From assembly GCA_002469845.1 (NCBI GenBank), contig DKNZ01000043.1, forward strand, positions 6,262 through 48,216: a stretch of 41,955 nucleotides of DNA, written 5' to 3'. Positions 32,063-40,579 of the stretch are shown here, one piece after another; within the stretch, counting starts at the first letter, position 1; each line of letters opens with the position of its first letter. Position numbers and translations under genes: made by a program. The stretch is from Cellvibrionales bacterium UBA7375 (GTDB lineage: Bacteria; Pseudomonadota; Gammaproteobacteria; Pseudomonadales; Porticoccaceae). Below the pieces are notes generated by a model. The model was not told the DNA's origin, did no database searches, and saw only the letters and a list, made by a program, of their open reading frames with translations.

Positions 32063-33328
32063 ATGGATAAACTGGTCATTCAAGGTGGAGGCCGTTTAGA
32101 AGGTGAAATTTGGATTTCAGGATCAAAGAATGCTGCGTTGCCCATTCTTTTTGCGACGCTGTTAACCGATCAAAAAGTCACATTATCCAATTTGCCCCAT
32201 TTACAGGATATCACTACCACTATTGCCCTTTTAGGGGCGCTTGGTGTGGCCATTAGTATTGAAGATAATATGCAAATTACGATTGAATCAGCCTCTCTTA
32301 ATGCTGTCACCGCCCCCTATGATCTAGTAAAAACCATGCGTGCTTCAATATTAGTTTTAGGCCCTTTATTGGCAAAGTATGGTGAGGCCAATGTATCTTT
32401 CCCCGGCGGCTGTGCTATCGGAAGTCGTCCCGTTGATCTTCATCTTAAAGGATTGGAGGCCATGGGCGCAGAAATAGAAGTCGACCAAGGCTATATCAAA
32501 GCTCGAACCAACGGTCGGCTCAAAGGGGCAAATATACTTATGGATGTGGTATCCGTCGGTGCGACAGAAAATCTAATGATGGCGGCAGCACTAGCCGAAG
32601 GCACAACGGTTATTCAGAATGCTGCGAGAGAACCTGAGATTGTTGATCTAGCTCAATGTATGAACGTCCTAGGAGCAAAAGTTGAGGGCTATGGCTCTAA
32701 TACCCTAACTATTCATGGTGTTGAAAAAATGATGGGTGGTGAATACAGTATCATGCCAGATCGTATTGAGACTGGAACCTTTTTGGCCGCCGCCGCTGCA
32801 ACTGGCGGCAGAATTAAGACAGCCAAAGCTGATCCGGCAAGCCTTGAGGCAGTATTACTTAAGTTGAAAGAAACAGGCGCAGAAATTACTCAAGGAGACG
32901 ATTGGATACAGTTAGATATGAAAGGAAAGCGGCCCAAAGCAATTAACATAAAAACCGCACCATACCCAGGATTTCCAACTGATATGCAAGCACAGTTAAG
33001 TGTCGTCAATGCAGTAGCTAAGGGTACTGGAAGGATCACAGAGACAATTTTTGAAAATCGTCATATGCAGGTCCAAGAGCTCAATCGAATGGGAGCTAAC
33101 ATTGCTGTAGAAGGTAATACTGCAGTGGTCACCGGCGTTGATCAACTCAACGGAGCCCCAGTCATGGCATCTGATCTTCGAGCCTCAGCGGCGCTTGTTA
33201 TAGCGGGAATGGTCGCTTCAGGTGAAACAGCCGTAGATCGTATCTACCATATTGATCGTGGATATGAGTGTATAGAGGAGAAATTACGTCAAGTGGGTGC
33301 TAGAATACGCCGAGTTCCATCAAAGTAA
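32063..33328 (+). CDS. murA: UDP-N-acetylglucosamine 1-carboxyvinyltransferase MurA
   Basis: A 421-aa EPSP-synthase-fold enzyme that adds enolpyruvate from PEP to UDP-GlcNAc, the first committed step of peptidoglycan synthesis. The active-site loop is FPGGCAIGSRPVDLHL with Cys117, the residue targeted by fosfomycin, so an intrinsically resistant Asp variant is not present. Lys22 in GSKNAALPI and the SVGATENLMMAAALA block are intact. Length is standard. An AAGGAAAG SD precedes the ATG. The hisG start is 21 bp downstream of the stop. Confidence 0.98.
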   Translation: MDKLVIQGGGRLEGEIWISGSKNAALPILFATLLTDQKVTLSNLPHLQDITTTIALLGALGVAISIEDNMQITIESASLNAVTAPYDLVKTMRASILVLGPLLAKYGEANVSFPGGCAIGSRPVDLHLKGLEAMGAEIEVDQGYIKARTNGRLKGANILMDVVSVGATENLMMAAALAEGTTVIQNAAREPEIVDLAQCMNVLGAKVEGYGSNTLTIHGVEKMMGGEYSIMPDRIETGTFLAAAAATGGRIKTAKADPASLEAVLLKLKETGAEITQGDDWIQLDMKGKRPKAINIKTAPYPGFPTDMQAQLSVVNAVAKGTGRITETIFENRHMQVQELNRMGANIAVEGNTAVVTGVDQLNGAPVMASDLRASAALVIAGMVASGETAVDRIYHIDRGYECIEEKLRQVGARIRRVPSK

Positions 33329-33349
33329 CCAAGAGAAAGCATTAGTTTT

Positions 33350-33982
33350 ATGACACATATTACAATAGCCCTGACCAAAGGGCGCATCTTAAAAGAGACA
33401 TTGCCACTGTTAAAGCAAATTGGCCTCGAGCCTCTGGATGATGTATTTACCAGTCGAAAACTACTTTTTCCGACCACTAAGGACAATATTAGACTGCTTA
33501 TACTAAGAGGGTCAGATGTGCCTACTTACGTTCAGTTTGGTAAGGCTGACATAGGAATAGCCGGAAAAGATGGGTTACTTGAGCATCAAGGTGATGGTTA
33601 TTATGAGCCAGTGGATTTAGGGATTGCTAAATGCCGGCTAATGACGGCGGCGCCGGTGGGTTATCAGCGTGACTTTGGTCGCTTGCGTGTAGCCACTAAA
33701 TATACCAAAGTAGCCAGAGAATATTATGCCAAGCAAGGCAGGCAAATTGATCTAATTAAATTATATGGTGCCATGGAGCTTGCGCCTGTGATGGAATTAG
33801 CTGATGAAATTGTGGATATTGTGGATACCGGTAATACCTTAAAAGCGAACGGTCTAGAAGCCAAAGAAATGATAGCGAATATTAGTTCTAGAGTAATCGT
33901 TAATAAAGCAGCCATGAAAACAAAGTTCCCAGTTATCAAACAGATTCTAACAGCCCTAGAAGAGGCGGTGAGCGCTAAATAA
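33350..33982 (+). CDS. hisG: ATP phosphoribosyltransferase HisG, short form
   Basis: A 210-aa HisG_S catalytic subunit performing the first step of histidine synthesis (ATP + PRPP to phosphoribosyl-ATP). Key parts are IALTKGRILKETLPLL, KADIGIAGKDGLLE and the PRPP loop IVDIVDTGNTLKANGL. The length shows it lacks the long-form regulatory domain, so it should need the HisZ partner, whose gene is not in this window. It overlaps the hisD start by one base. Confidence 0.97.
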   Translation: MTHITIALTKGRILKETLPLLKQIGLEPLDDVFTSRKLLFPTTKDNIRLLILRGSDVPTYVQFGKADIGIAGKDGLLEHQGDGYYEPVDLGIAKCRLMTAAPVGYQRDFGRLRVATKYTKVAREYYAKQGRQIDLIKLYGAMELAPVMELADEIVDIVDTGNTLKANGLEAKEMIANISSRVIVNKAAMKTKFPVIKQILTALEEAVSAK

Positions 33983-35289
33983 TGAGCACGCCATTGATTA
34001 AAAGACTGTCGACTTCAGATGGAGATTTTCTTCCCACGCTCGATAAGTTGATCGCTTGGAATACTGTTTCAGATTCCAATATTGAAGAGCGCGTAGCAAA
34101 GATTATCCAGCAGGTTCGTGCTAACGGCGATCAAGCGCTTATAGATTTTAGCAATCAGTTTGATCGTCGTTCTGTTAATTCTATAGAACAGCTATGTGTA
34201 GACTCAGCTCAACTTGAAGCGGCTCTAGCAAATATTGATACCGAAACACGCACAGCACTAGAGACAGCCGCTCAAAGAATTAGCGATTATCATCAGCATC
34301 AAACTCAAGACTCTTGGCAGTATCAAGAGCCTAATGGCACCATACTTGGTCAGCGTGTTACCCCTTTAGAAAGGGTGGGGCTTTATGTACCTGGTGGTAA
34401 AGCCAGTTATCCGTCCTCAGTTTTAATGAGCTGCATACCCGCTCGAATTGCCGGTGTAGAAGAAGTTATTATGGCAGTGCCAGCACCGGATGATGAGTTA
34501 AATCCAATTGTATTAGCCGCCGCTGCAATCGCCGGTGTTGATAAGGTGTTTACAGTTGGGGGCGCTCAGGCAGTTGCAGCTATGGCCTATGGAACACAAA
34601 GCATACCTAAAGTGGATAAAATTGTCGGCCCTGGCAATATCTATGTTGCCACCGCCAAGCGTATGGTATTTGGCGCTGTAGGTTTGGATATGGTAGCCGG
34701 GCCAACAGAGATTCTTATAATCTGTGATGGAAAAACCGATCCAGATTGGATTGCCATGGATCTATTTTCTCAGGCAGAGCATGATGAAAACGCCCAATCT
34801 ATTTTAATCAGTTGGGATGCCTCGCACTTGGATGCAGTTTATCAAAGTATTGCAAAACTTCTTCCTGAAATGGAGCGTAAAGATATTATTGCTCAATCTT
34901 TAGCTGATAGAGGCGCGCTCATCGAAGTGGTAGGCAAAGAAGAAGCTATTATGCTAAGTAATCGTATTGCGCCAGAGCACTTAGAGTTATCGGTTGATGA
35001 TCCTGAATCTTGGTTGTCAGAAATTCGTCATGCCGGTGCAATTTTTATGGGTCGCCACACGGCAGAAGCGATAGGTGACTATTCTGCAGGACCAAGCCAT
35101 GTCTTGCCCACCTCAGCGACTGCAAGATTTTCGTCGCCACTAAGCGTGTATGATTTTCAAAAGCGTAGTTCGCTTACCTATTGTTCCCCTGAGGGCGCAT
35201 CAGAACTTGGTAAAGTTGCCTCTGTTTTGGGTAGAGGTGAAGATTTAACTGCCCACGCAAAATCGGCAGAATACCGCATTATAAAATAA
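33982..35289 (+). CDS. hisD: Histidinol dehydrogenase HisD
   Basis: A 435-aa zinc enzyme oxidising L-histidinol to histidine with two NAD+. Zinc-site Gln264 and His267 are in LFSQAEHDENAQS, and the catalytic pair Glu332/His333 is in RIAPEHLELS; these fit the known E. coli residues with a 5-6 residue offset. Other conserved blocks are VGLYVPGGKASYPSSVLM and IVGPGNIYVATAKR. It is coupled to hisG by a one-base overlap and is followed by hisC after 18 bp. Confidence 0.98.
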   Translation: MSTPLIKRLSTSDGDFLPTLDKLIAWNTVSDSNIEERVAKIIQQVRANGDQALIDFSNQFDRRSVNSIEQLCVDSAQLEAALANIDTETRTALETAAQRISDYHQHQTQDSWQYQEPNGTILGQRVTPLERVGLYVPGGKASYPSSVLMSCIPARIAGVEEVIMAVPAPDDELNPIVLAAAAIAGVDKVFTVGGAQAVAAMAYGTQSIPKVDKIVGPGNIYVATAKRMVFGAVGLDMVAGPTEILIICDGKTDPDWIAMDLFSQAEHDENAQSILISWDASHLDAVYQSIAKLLPEMERKDIIAQSLADRGALIEVVGKEEAIMLSNRIAPEHLELSVDDPESWLSEIRHAGAIFMGRHTAEAIGDYSAGPSHVLPTSATARFSSPLSVYDFQKRSSLTYCSPEGASELGKVASVLGRGEDLTAHAKSAEYRIIK

Positions 35290-35307
35290 CCCAATAGAGC
35301 GATTATT

Positions 35308-36369
35308 ATGAGTAGCTACTGGAGTGATTTTGTTAAAGATCTAGACCCATACAGTCCGGGTGAGCAGCCGCAGATTAGCAATATCACAAAGTTAAATACC
35401 AATGAAAATCCTTATGGACCCTCTCCTGCAGTTATTACCGCAATTTCAGAGGCCGCCGATGATCGCTTGCGACTTTATCCGCCGCCAGAGGCAGACCAAC
35501 TCAAGTGCAAAATAGCTGAATATTTTCAGTTGTCTGCAACACAGATTTTTGTAGGTAATGGATCAGACGAAGTTTTGGCTCATATATTTAATGGCCTTCT
35601 GAGTCACCCAGAAAAAGGACCATTACTGTTCCCAGATATTAGCTATAGCTTTTATCCAGTCTTTTGCCAACTTTACGGAATACATTATGAAAAAATTCCA
35701 TTGGCTGACGACTTTTCTATTGATTTAGATGATTTTCAGCGTGCAAATGGCGGGATTATTTTCCCCAACCCAAACGCGCCAACCGGTCTATTGCTCGGAT
35801 TAGACGCTATAGAAAGCGTATTGCAAAAAAATATTGACACAGTGGTTGTGGTTGATGAAGCCTATATAGATTTCGGCGGTCAAACAGCGGCTTCACTTAT
35901 TGATCAATATGATAATTTGCTGGTAGTACAAACCATGTCAAAATCTCGCTCCCTTGCTGGAATGAGAGTTGGTTATGCTATGGGGTCGGAGCATTTAATT
36001 GAGGGCCTAAATCGAATCAAGAATAGCTTTAATTCCTATCCCCTAGGGCATTTGCAGATTGCGGCAGCCATTGCAGCATTTGATGATACACAATATTTCG
36101 AAAATACTAGGCAAAAAGTTATCAGTGAAAGAGAGCGTGTAGTCGACAAATTACAGAGTCTTGGTTTTGAGGTGTTACCCTCCAAGTCTAACTTTGTCTT
36201 GGTGCGTCATCCACAAAATAAAACGGATCTATTGGCCCAAAGTCTCAGGGAAAAAGGGATTATTGTTCGATATTTCGCCATGCCAAGAATTGATCAATTT
36301 TTAAGGATAACCATAGGTACAGACGCGCAAAATACTCTATTGATTGAATGTCTAAAGCAGATACTCTAG
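35308..36369 (+). CDS. hisC: Histidinol-phosphate aminotransferase HisC
   Basis: A 353-aa fold-type I PLP aminotransferase. LNTNENPYGPSP (residues 29-40) is the substrate-binding N-terminus, VDEAYIDF is the PLP-pyridine Asp motif, and Lys212 in TMSKSRSLAGMRVGYAMG is the Schiff-base lysine. It makes histidinol phosphate from imidazole acetol phosphate and may double on aromatic substrates. The stop is 5 bp from the convergent degS stop; there is no room for a standard terminator, only a CTAGTTAG direct repeat. Confidence 0.96.
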   Translation: MSSYWSDFVKDLDPYSPGEQPQISNITKLNTNENPYGPSPAVITAISEAADDRLRLYPPPEADQLKCKIAEYFQLSATQIFVGNGSDEVLAHIFNGLLSHPEKGPLLFPDISYSFYPVFCQLYGIHYEKIPLADDFSIDLDDFQRANGGIIFPNPNAPTGLLLGLDAIESVLQKNIDTVVVVDEAYIDFGGQTAASLIDQYDNLLVVQTMSKSRSLAGMRVGYAMGSEHLIEGLNRIKNSFNSYPLGHLQIAAAIAAFDDTQYFENTRQKVISERERVVDKLQSLGFEVLPSKSNFVLVRHPQNKTDLLAQSLREKGIIVRYFAMPRIDQFLRITIGTDAQNTLLIECLKQIL

Positions 36370-36374
36370 TTAGT

Positions 36375-37505
36375 CTAGTTAGTAGCGGGACGTTCGCCAG
36401 CAATTGCAGTAATAGTTAGCACCTGCTGTTTTCTTAAAATAATAAGCTCTATCGGTTGTCCGGGAAAAATTTCAGCGATTTGACTAATACTGCGGTGACG
36501 ATCGGTTACCGATAGACCGTTAATGGACGTCACTATATCCCCAGGTAAAATTCCCGCTTGCTCAGTAGGACCATCCTCAACAGTTGCTGTCACCAATAAA
36601 CCATTAGAAAGATCAAGAGAAAGCTTTTTAGCCAGGGTTTGAGTGACCTCTATAGCCTCCACACCCAACCAGCCTCTAACAACTCTGCCATATTCTATAA
36701 TGTGTGTGAGAACTTTTTCTACTTCATCAGCTGGAATTGCAAAGCCAATACCATCGGATTTTTCATTATTTAAAATTGCCGCATTGATTCCTAGTAAATT
36801 GCCATAAGCATCAATTAAAGCGCCGCCAGAATTGCCTGGGTTAATATCGGCATCTGTTTGAATATAGTTTTCAAGATTATTGAGATTTAATCCGTTGCGT
36901 TGGGTCGCGCTCACAATACCCTGCGTTACAGTTTGTCCCATGCCAAATGGGTTGCCAATGGCTAAAACAACATCGCCAATTTCAGCTTTATTAGGGTCGC
37001 CAAATTGAATGTCTTGAAGATTGTCCGCATCAATTTTTAAGACAGCTAAATCGGTTTCAGGATCAGTTCCAACTATTATTGCCGGTAGTTCCCTGCCGTC
37101 ATAAAGAAGAATTAATATTTCGTCAACAGAATCTACAACATGAAAACTAGTCACTATAAATCCAGTTTTATCAATAATAACGCCAGAACCCAGAGAACCC
37201 TCAACCCGCTTTGGCTGTTGTTTATACATTCGTTTAAAAAAGGGATGCCTTGATAGTAGAAGGGCATTGCGCTTAACTTTAGTTTTGGTGTAAATATTAA
37301 CCACCGACGGCGCCGCTTTTTTTACCGCTTGGGCATAGGAGACAGGCCCAGACCAACCAGATTGAGAAAACTCATGTTTAGTGTTTATGTTATCGCCACG
37401 AAACTCTGGAAAAATAAATAATATTAAAGCAGCAACGGCTAGCCCAGTAATAACAGGAATTCGAATAAATTCTATTGCTAATTTCAAACGCTGATTTTCA
37501 GCCAT
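36375..37505 (-). CDS. degS: DegS/AlgW-type periplasmic serine protease
   Basis: A 376-aa trypsin-like protease with one N-terminal membrane anchor (about 17-33, PVITGLAVAALILFIF) and one PDZ domain, the DegS/AlgW layout. The triad is His122 (TSFHVV), Asp152 (TDPETDLAVLKI) and Ser226 (DADINPGNSGGAL). The PDZ domain is at about 275-365 (RGWLGVEAIEVTQ to VTDRHRSIS). It senses unfolded outer-membrane proteins and starts the sigma-E/AlgU cascade by cutting RseA/MucA. The frame extends to 37547, but ATG 37505 has an AGAAG SD and gives the usual N-terminus. It lies after hisC as algW does in Pseudomonas. Confidence 0.93.
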   Translation of the reverse strand: MAENQRLKLAIEFIRIPVITGLAVAALILFIFPEFRGDNINTKHEFSQSGWSGPVSYAQAVKKAAPSVVNIYTKTKVKRNALLLSRHPFFKRMYKQQPKRVEGSLGSGVIIDKTGFIVTSFHVVDSVDEILILLYDGRELPAIIVGTDPETDLAVLKIDADNLQDIQFGDPNKAEIGDVVLAIGNPFGMGQTVTQGIVSATQRNGLNLNNLENYIQTDADINPGNSGGALIDAYGNLLGINAAILNNEKSDGIGFAIPADEVEKVLTHIIEYGRVVRGWLGVEAIEVTQTLAKKLSLDLSNGLLVTATVEDGPTEQAGILPGDIVTSINGLSVTDRHRSISQIAEIFPGQPIELIILRKQQVLTITAIAGERPATN

Positions 37506-37564
37506 TATCTTCTTTAACCTAAGTATTTTTTTGCAACGCAAAACCAAGTTTTAATAATAGCTCT

Positions 37565-37594
37565 ATTAAAGTGCTATTGCTCAGTCTTGGTCAA
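37565..37594 (-). promoter_or_regulatory. Candidate sigma-70 promoter for degS
   Basis: On the minus strand, TTGACC (37594-37589) and TTTAAT (37570-37565) are separated by 18 bp, each matching five of six consensus bases. The predicted transcript starts about 55 nt before the degS ATG. The leader then contains a 6-bp inverted repeat TTTTGC-aac-GCAAAA (37529-37543). The promoter lies in the 117-bp gap after the yhbY stop. Confidence 0.5.
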
Positions 37595-37622
37595 GGGTAA
37601 TTATTAAGGAAATCGAAAATGA

Positions 37623-37925
37623 CTAACGTAAAAGATTAGAAAGTTTAGGGTTCGGCTTGTCGGCTTTTCGGAAAAGTAAAATCATATGCCCAATCGATTG
37701 AATAAGCTTTGCTTTAGATTCTAGGCAAATTTCATCTATAGTCGCTTTTTTGGCCTCTCTATCGCCAACGGCTAGTTTTACCTTGATCAGTTCATGATCG
37801 CCTAGCGCGCGATCAAGTTCGGCTAAAACAGTCTCAGTTAAACCATTACCGGCTACTGTGACTACAGGTTTTAATCGGTGTCCAAGGGAGCGTAAATATT
37901 TCTTATCCGCAGATGAGGTTGTCAT
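37623..37925 (-). CDS. yhbY: Ribosome assembly RNA-binding protein YhbY
   Basis: A 100-aa CRS1-YhbY domain protein. KKYLRSLGHRLKPVVTVAGNGLTE contains the N-terminal helix and the GNxG-type loop, followed by LDRALGDHELIKVKLAVGDRE and the C-terminal IGHMILLFRKAD. It binds pre-50S particles and aids ribosome assembly. The frame is open to 37946, but ATG 37925 (MTTSSADKKY) gives the usual length. It is divergent from rlmE across 49 bp, the conserved pairing. Confidence 0.94.
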   Translation of the reverse strand: MTTSSADKKYLRSLGHRLKPVVTVAGNGLTETVLAELDRALGDHELIKVKLAVGDREAKKATIDEICLESKAKLIQSIGHMILLFRKADKPNPKLSNLLR

Positions 37926-37974
37926 AGTACAATACCTAATTATCAATGCAGCCTATTTTAGCGAATATTCCTCT

Positions 37975-38595
37975 ATGGCGAAATCAAAAAATCGCACCTG
38001 GATCAAACAACATGTCAAAGATCCCTACGTTGTGCAGTCACAAAGAGATGGTTATCGCTCTAGGGCTAGTTACAAGCTACTAGAGATTGTCGAAAAAGCT
38101 CGACTGATTAAACCAGCAATGACAGTGGTAGATCTTGGTTCGGCGCCTGGAGGATGGTCTCAGGTGGCGGTAAAAAAGGTAGGTCACAAAGGAGCGGTAG
38201 TCGCGGTAGATATTCTGCCAATGAATCCCATTGCAGGTGTAGAGTTTATCCAGGGTGATTTTACCGAAGAAAAAATACTGGCCGAATTATTAGAAAAAAT
38301 AGGAAATAAATCAGTAGACCTTGTAATTTCAGATATGGCCCCCAACTTAACAGGTATGAAGGCAGTTGATCAGCCAGCAGTTGTCTATTTGGCAGAGTTG
38401 GCGGTAGATTTAGCGCAACAAGTGCTTAATAAAGACGGAATTTTTATTGCTAAATTATTTCAAGGTGAGGGATTTGACGAATTTGTGCGTAATACTAGAG
38501 AGGTGTTTAATACTGTAAGTCTTAAAAAGCCAGATGCATCTAGGTCAAAATCACGTGAAGTGTACCTAGTGGCAAAGGGCCTGCAAAAAAACTAA
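37975..38595 (+). CDS. rlmE: 23S rRNA 2'-O-ribose U2552 methyltransferase RlmE
   Basis: A 206-aa FtsJ/RrmJ-family methyltransferase acting on U2552 of 23S rRNA in the 50S subunit. DGYRSRASYKLLEI carries the first catalytic Lys, VVDLGSAPGGWSQVA is the SAM-binding motif I, VISDMAPNLTG contains the catalytic Asp, and FIAKLFQGEGFDEF has the second Lys. The frame opens further upstream inside the divergent yhbY, but ATG 37975 (MAKSKNRTWIKQHV) is the normal RlmE start. FtsH follows after 13 bp, as in E. coli. Confidence 0.96.
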   Translation: MAKSKNRTWIKQHVKDPYVVQSQRDGYRSRASYKLLEIVEKARLIKPAMTVVDLGSAPGGWSQVAVKKVGHKGAVVAVDILPMNPIAGVEFIQGDFTEEKILAELLEKIGNKSVDLVISDMAPNLTGMKAVDQPAVVYLAELAVDLAQQVLNKDGIFIAKLFQGEGFDEFVRNTREVFNTVSLKKPDASRSKSREVYLVAKGLQKN

Positions 38596-38608
38596 TGAGG
38601 TTGATGGT

Positions 38609-40522
38609 TTGAATGATTTTTTAAAAAATATACTAATTTGGCTGGTGCTGGCAGGTATTTTAATGTCGGTATTCAATAGCTTTACGCCTAAAACTGAGGT
38701 CAATGATCTGAGTTACTCAGATTTTATTCTGGAAGTTCAAAATGAACGAGTAGCCACCGTTATCAACAACGGGTCAACCATCGAAGGAGAGCGCGTCGAT
38801 GGCAGTAAGTTCACCACAGTAATACCGCCAGCCATTAAGGATGACGGTCTTATTAAAGACTTGGTTAACAACAATGTGAAAATTGTCGGTAAGCTACCAG
38901 AAACACCCAGCGTGTTTTCCCAATTACTTATTGCTGCATTCCCTATTCTATTAATCCTTGCAATTTTTATGTTTTTTATGCGCCAGATGCAAGGCGGCGG
39001 TGGTGGCCGAGGTGGCCCTATGAGCTTTGGTAAAAGTAAAGCCAAACTACTAGCGGGCGATCAAATTAAAACCACCTTTTCTGACGTGGCTGGTGTTGAC
39101 GAAGCTAAAGAAGATGTGGGTGAGTTAGTTGAGTTTTTAAGCGATCCCAGTAAATTCCAGCGCCTTGGCGGCCGAATTCCCAAGGGCGTGCTTATGGTAG
39201 GCCCTCCAGGAACGGGTAAGACATTATTAGCCAAAGCGATTGCGGGTGAGGCCAAGGTACCATTCTTCTCAATTTCAGGTTCTGATTTTGTAGAAATGTT
39301 TGTCGGTGTCGGTGCATCCCGGGTTCGCGATATGTTTGAGCAAGCTAAAAAGCAGGCACCTTGTATCATATTTATTGACGAAATTGATGCCGTAGGCCGT
39401 CATCGTGGAGGTGGCTATGGTGGCGGTAATGATGAGCGTGAGCAAACATTAAATCAGCTACTGGTCGAGATGGATGGTTTTGAAGGCAATGAAGGGGTTA
39501 TTGTGATTGCCGCAACTAACCGCCCTGATGTGCTTGATAAAGCCTTGTTGCGTCCCGGACGATTTGATCGTCAGGTGTATGTCAGCCTGCCAGATATTCG
39601 TGGTCGTGAACAAATTCTTAAAGTACATGCGCGTAAGGTGCCACTGGATGAATCCATTGATTTAGGAATTTTGGCTCGAGGAACCCCGGGGTTCTCTGGT
39701 GCGGATCTAGCTAATCTGGTCAATGAAGCTGCGCTATTTTCTGCCCGCGCTAATCGTCGTCGAGTCACTATGGAAGAATTTGAGAAGGCGCGAGATAAAA
39801 TCATGATGGGCGCCGAAAGACGCTCCATGGTGATGTCAGAGAAAGAAAAAATGAATACTGCCTATCACGAGGCCGGCCATGCAATTATTGGTCGCTTGGT
39901 GCCAGAGCATGATCCAGTTCACAAAGTGTCTATTATCCCCCGTGGTCGTGCGTTGGGCGTCACTCAGTATCTACCTGAAGAAGACAAATACAGCTCAAGT
40001 CGTCGGCAATTGATAAGTATGATATGCAGTCTCTTTGGTGGCCGAATTGCTGAAGAAATGATTGGTGGTGTTGATGGTGTGACTACCGGCGCTTCAAATG
40101 ATATTGAACGGGCAACCCAGTTGGCCAGAAATATGGTGACCAAATGGGGCTTAACTGAAAAAATGGGCCCAATTTTATACGGAGAAGATGAATCTCAAGC
40201 GCCGGGTGGTGGTAATACCCATTATTCTGAGGACACCTCGAGAGAAATTGATCAAGAGGTTCGCGATATTCTTAATAATGCTTACAGCACTGCCGAAAAA
40301 TTACTCGAAGAAAATCGTGATATTTTAGAGGCCATGAAAGATGCATTAATGGAATACGAAACCATTGATGCTGATCAGGTAGATGATCTAATGGCAAGGC
40401 GGAAAGTTCGCCCGCCCCACCAATGGGATGATAACGATACAGGTCCTTCCGATGGAGCTTCAAGTGCAAAAAAAGCCGAACCCAAAAAACCTAATGTGGG
40501 TGACCCTGTAGAAGGCGTCTAA
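38609..40522 (+). CDS. ftsH: ATP-dependent zinc metalloprotease FtsH
   Basis: A 637-aa membrane AAA+ protease that degrades LpxC, sigma-32 and misassembled membrane proteins. Two helices (about 6-24 and 104-124) flank a short periplasmic domain. Walker A GPPGTGKT is at 198-205, Walker B IIFIDEIDAVG at 253-263, the pore FVG motif at 231-233, the arginine finger region RPGRFDRQV follows, and the zinc site HEAGH is at 420-424. It starts at TTG 38609; GAGGT at 38597-38601 is 7 bases upstream, and the resulting N-terminus (NDFLKNILIWLV) is the typical FtsH start. LpxC control ties it to the lpt/kds genes functionally. Confidence 0.98.
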   Translation: MNDFLKNILIWLVLAGILMSVFNSFTPKTEVNDLSYSDFILEVQNERVATVINNGSTIEGERVDGSKFTTVIPPAIKDDGLIKDLVNNNVKIVGKLPETPSVFSQLLIAAFPILLILAIFMFFMRQMQGGGGGRGGPMSFGKSKAKLLAGDQIKTTFSDVAGVDEAKEDVGELVEFLSDPSKFQRLGGRIPKGVLMVGPPGTGKTLLAKAIAGEAKVPFFSISGSDFVEMFVGVGASRVRDMFEQAKKQAPCIIFIDEIDAVGRHRGGGYGGGNDEREQTLNQLLVEMDGFEGNEGVIVIAATNRPDVLDKALLRPGRFDRQVYVSLPDIRGREQILKVHARKVPLDESIDLGILARGTPGFSGADLANLVNEAALFSARANRRRVTMEEFEKARDKIMMGAERRSMVMSEKEKMNTAYHEAGHAIIGRLVPEHDPVHKVSIIPRGRALGVTQYLPEEDKYSSSRRQLISMICSLFGGRIAEEMIGGVDGVTTGASNDIERATQLARNMVTKWGLTEKMGPILYGEDESQAPGGGNTHYSEDTSREIDQEVRDILNNAYSTAEKLLEENRDILEAMKDALMEYETIDADQVDDLMARRKVRPPHQWDDNDTGPSDGASSAKKAEPKKPNVGDPVEGV

Positions 40523-40537
40523 TCTTATTATAGTAAA

Positions 40538-40567
40538 AACACCGAGCCATTTAGGTGGCTTGGTGTT
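40538..40567. terminator. Hairpin between ftsH and folP
   Basis: AACACCGAGCC (40538-40548) pairs with GGCTTGGTGTT (40557-40567), an 11-bp stem with one G-U pair and an 8-nt loop, 16 bp after the ftsH stop. On the plus strand the stem is followed by ATCTTCT, a poor U-run; on the minus strand it is followed by TTT immediately after a TT in the stem, which looks more like an intrinsic terminator for minus-strand transcripts. On the ftsH mRNA it may act as a partial terminator or a 3' protective hairpin before folP. Confidence 0.5.
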
Positions 40568-40579
40568 ATCTTCTAAGCC

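Noticed and set aside
39061..39369. 102-codon minus-strand open frame inside ftsH (and a second at 38737-39045)
   Set aside because: Antisense to conserved AAA+ coding sequence; arises from codon bias of ftsH.
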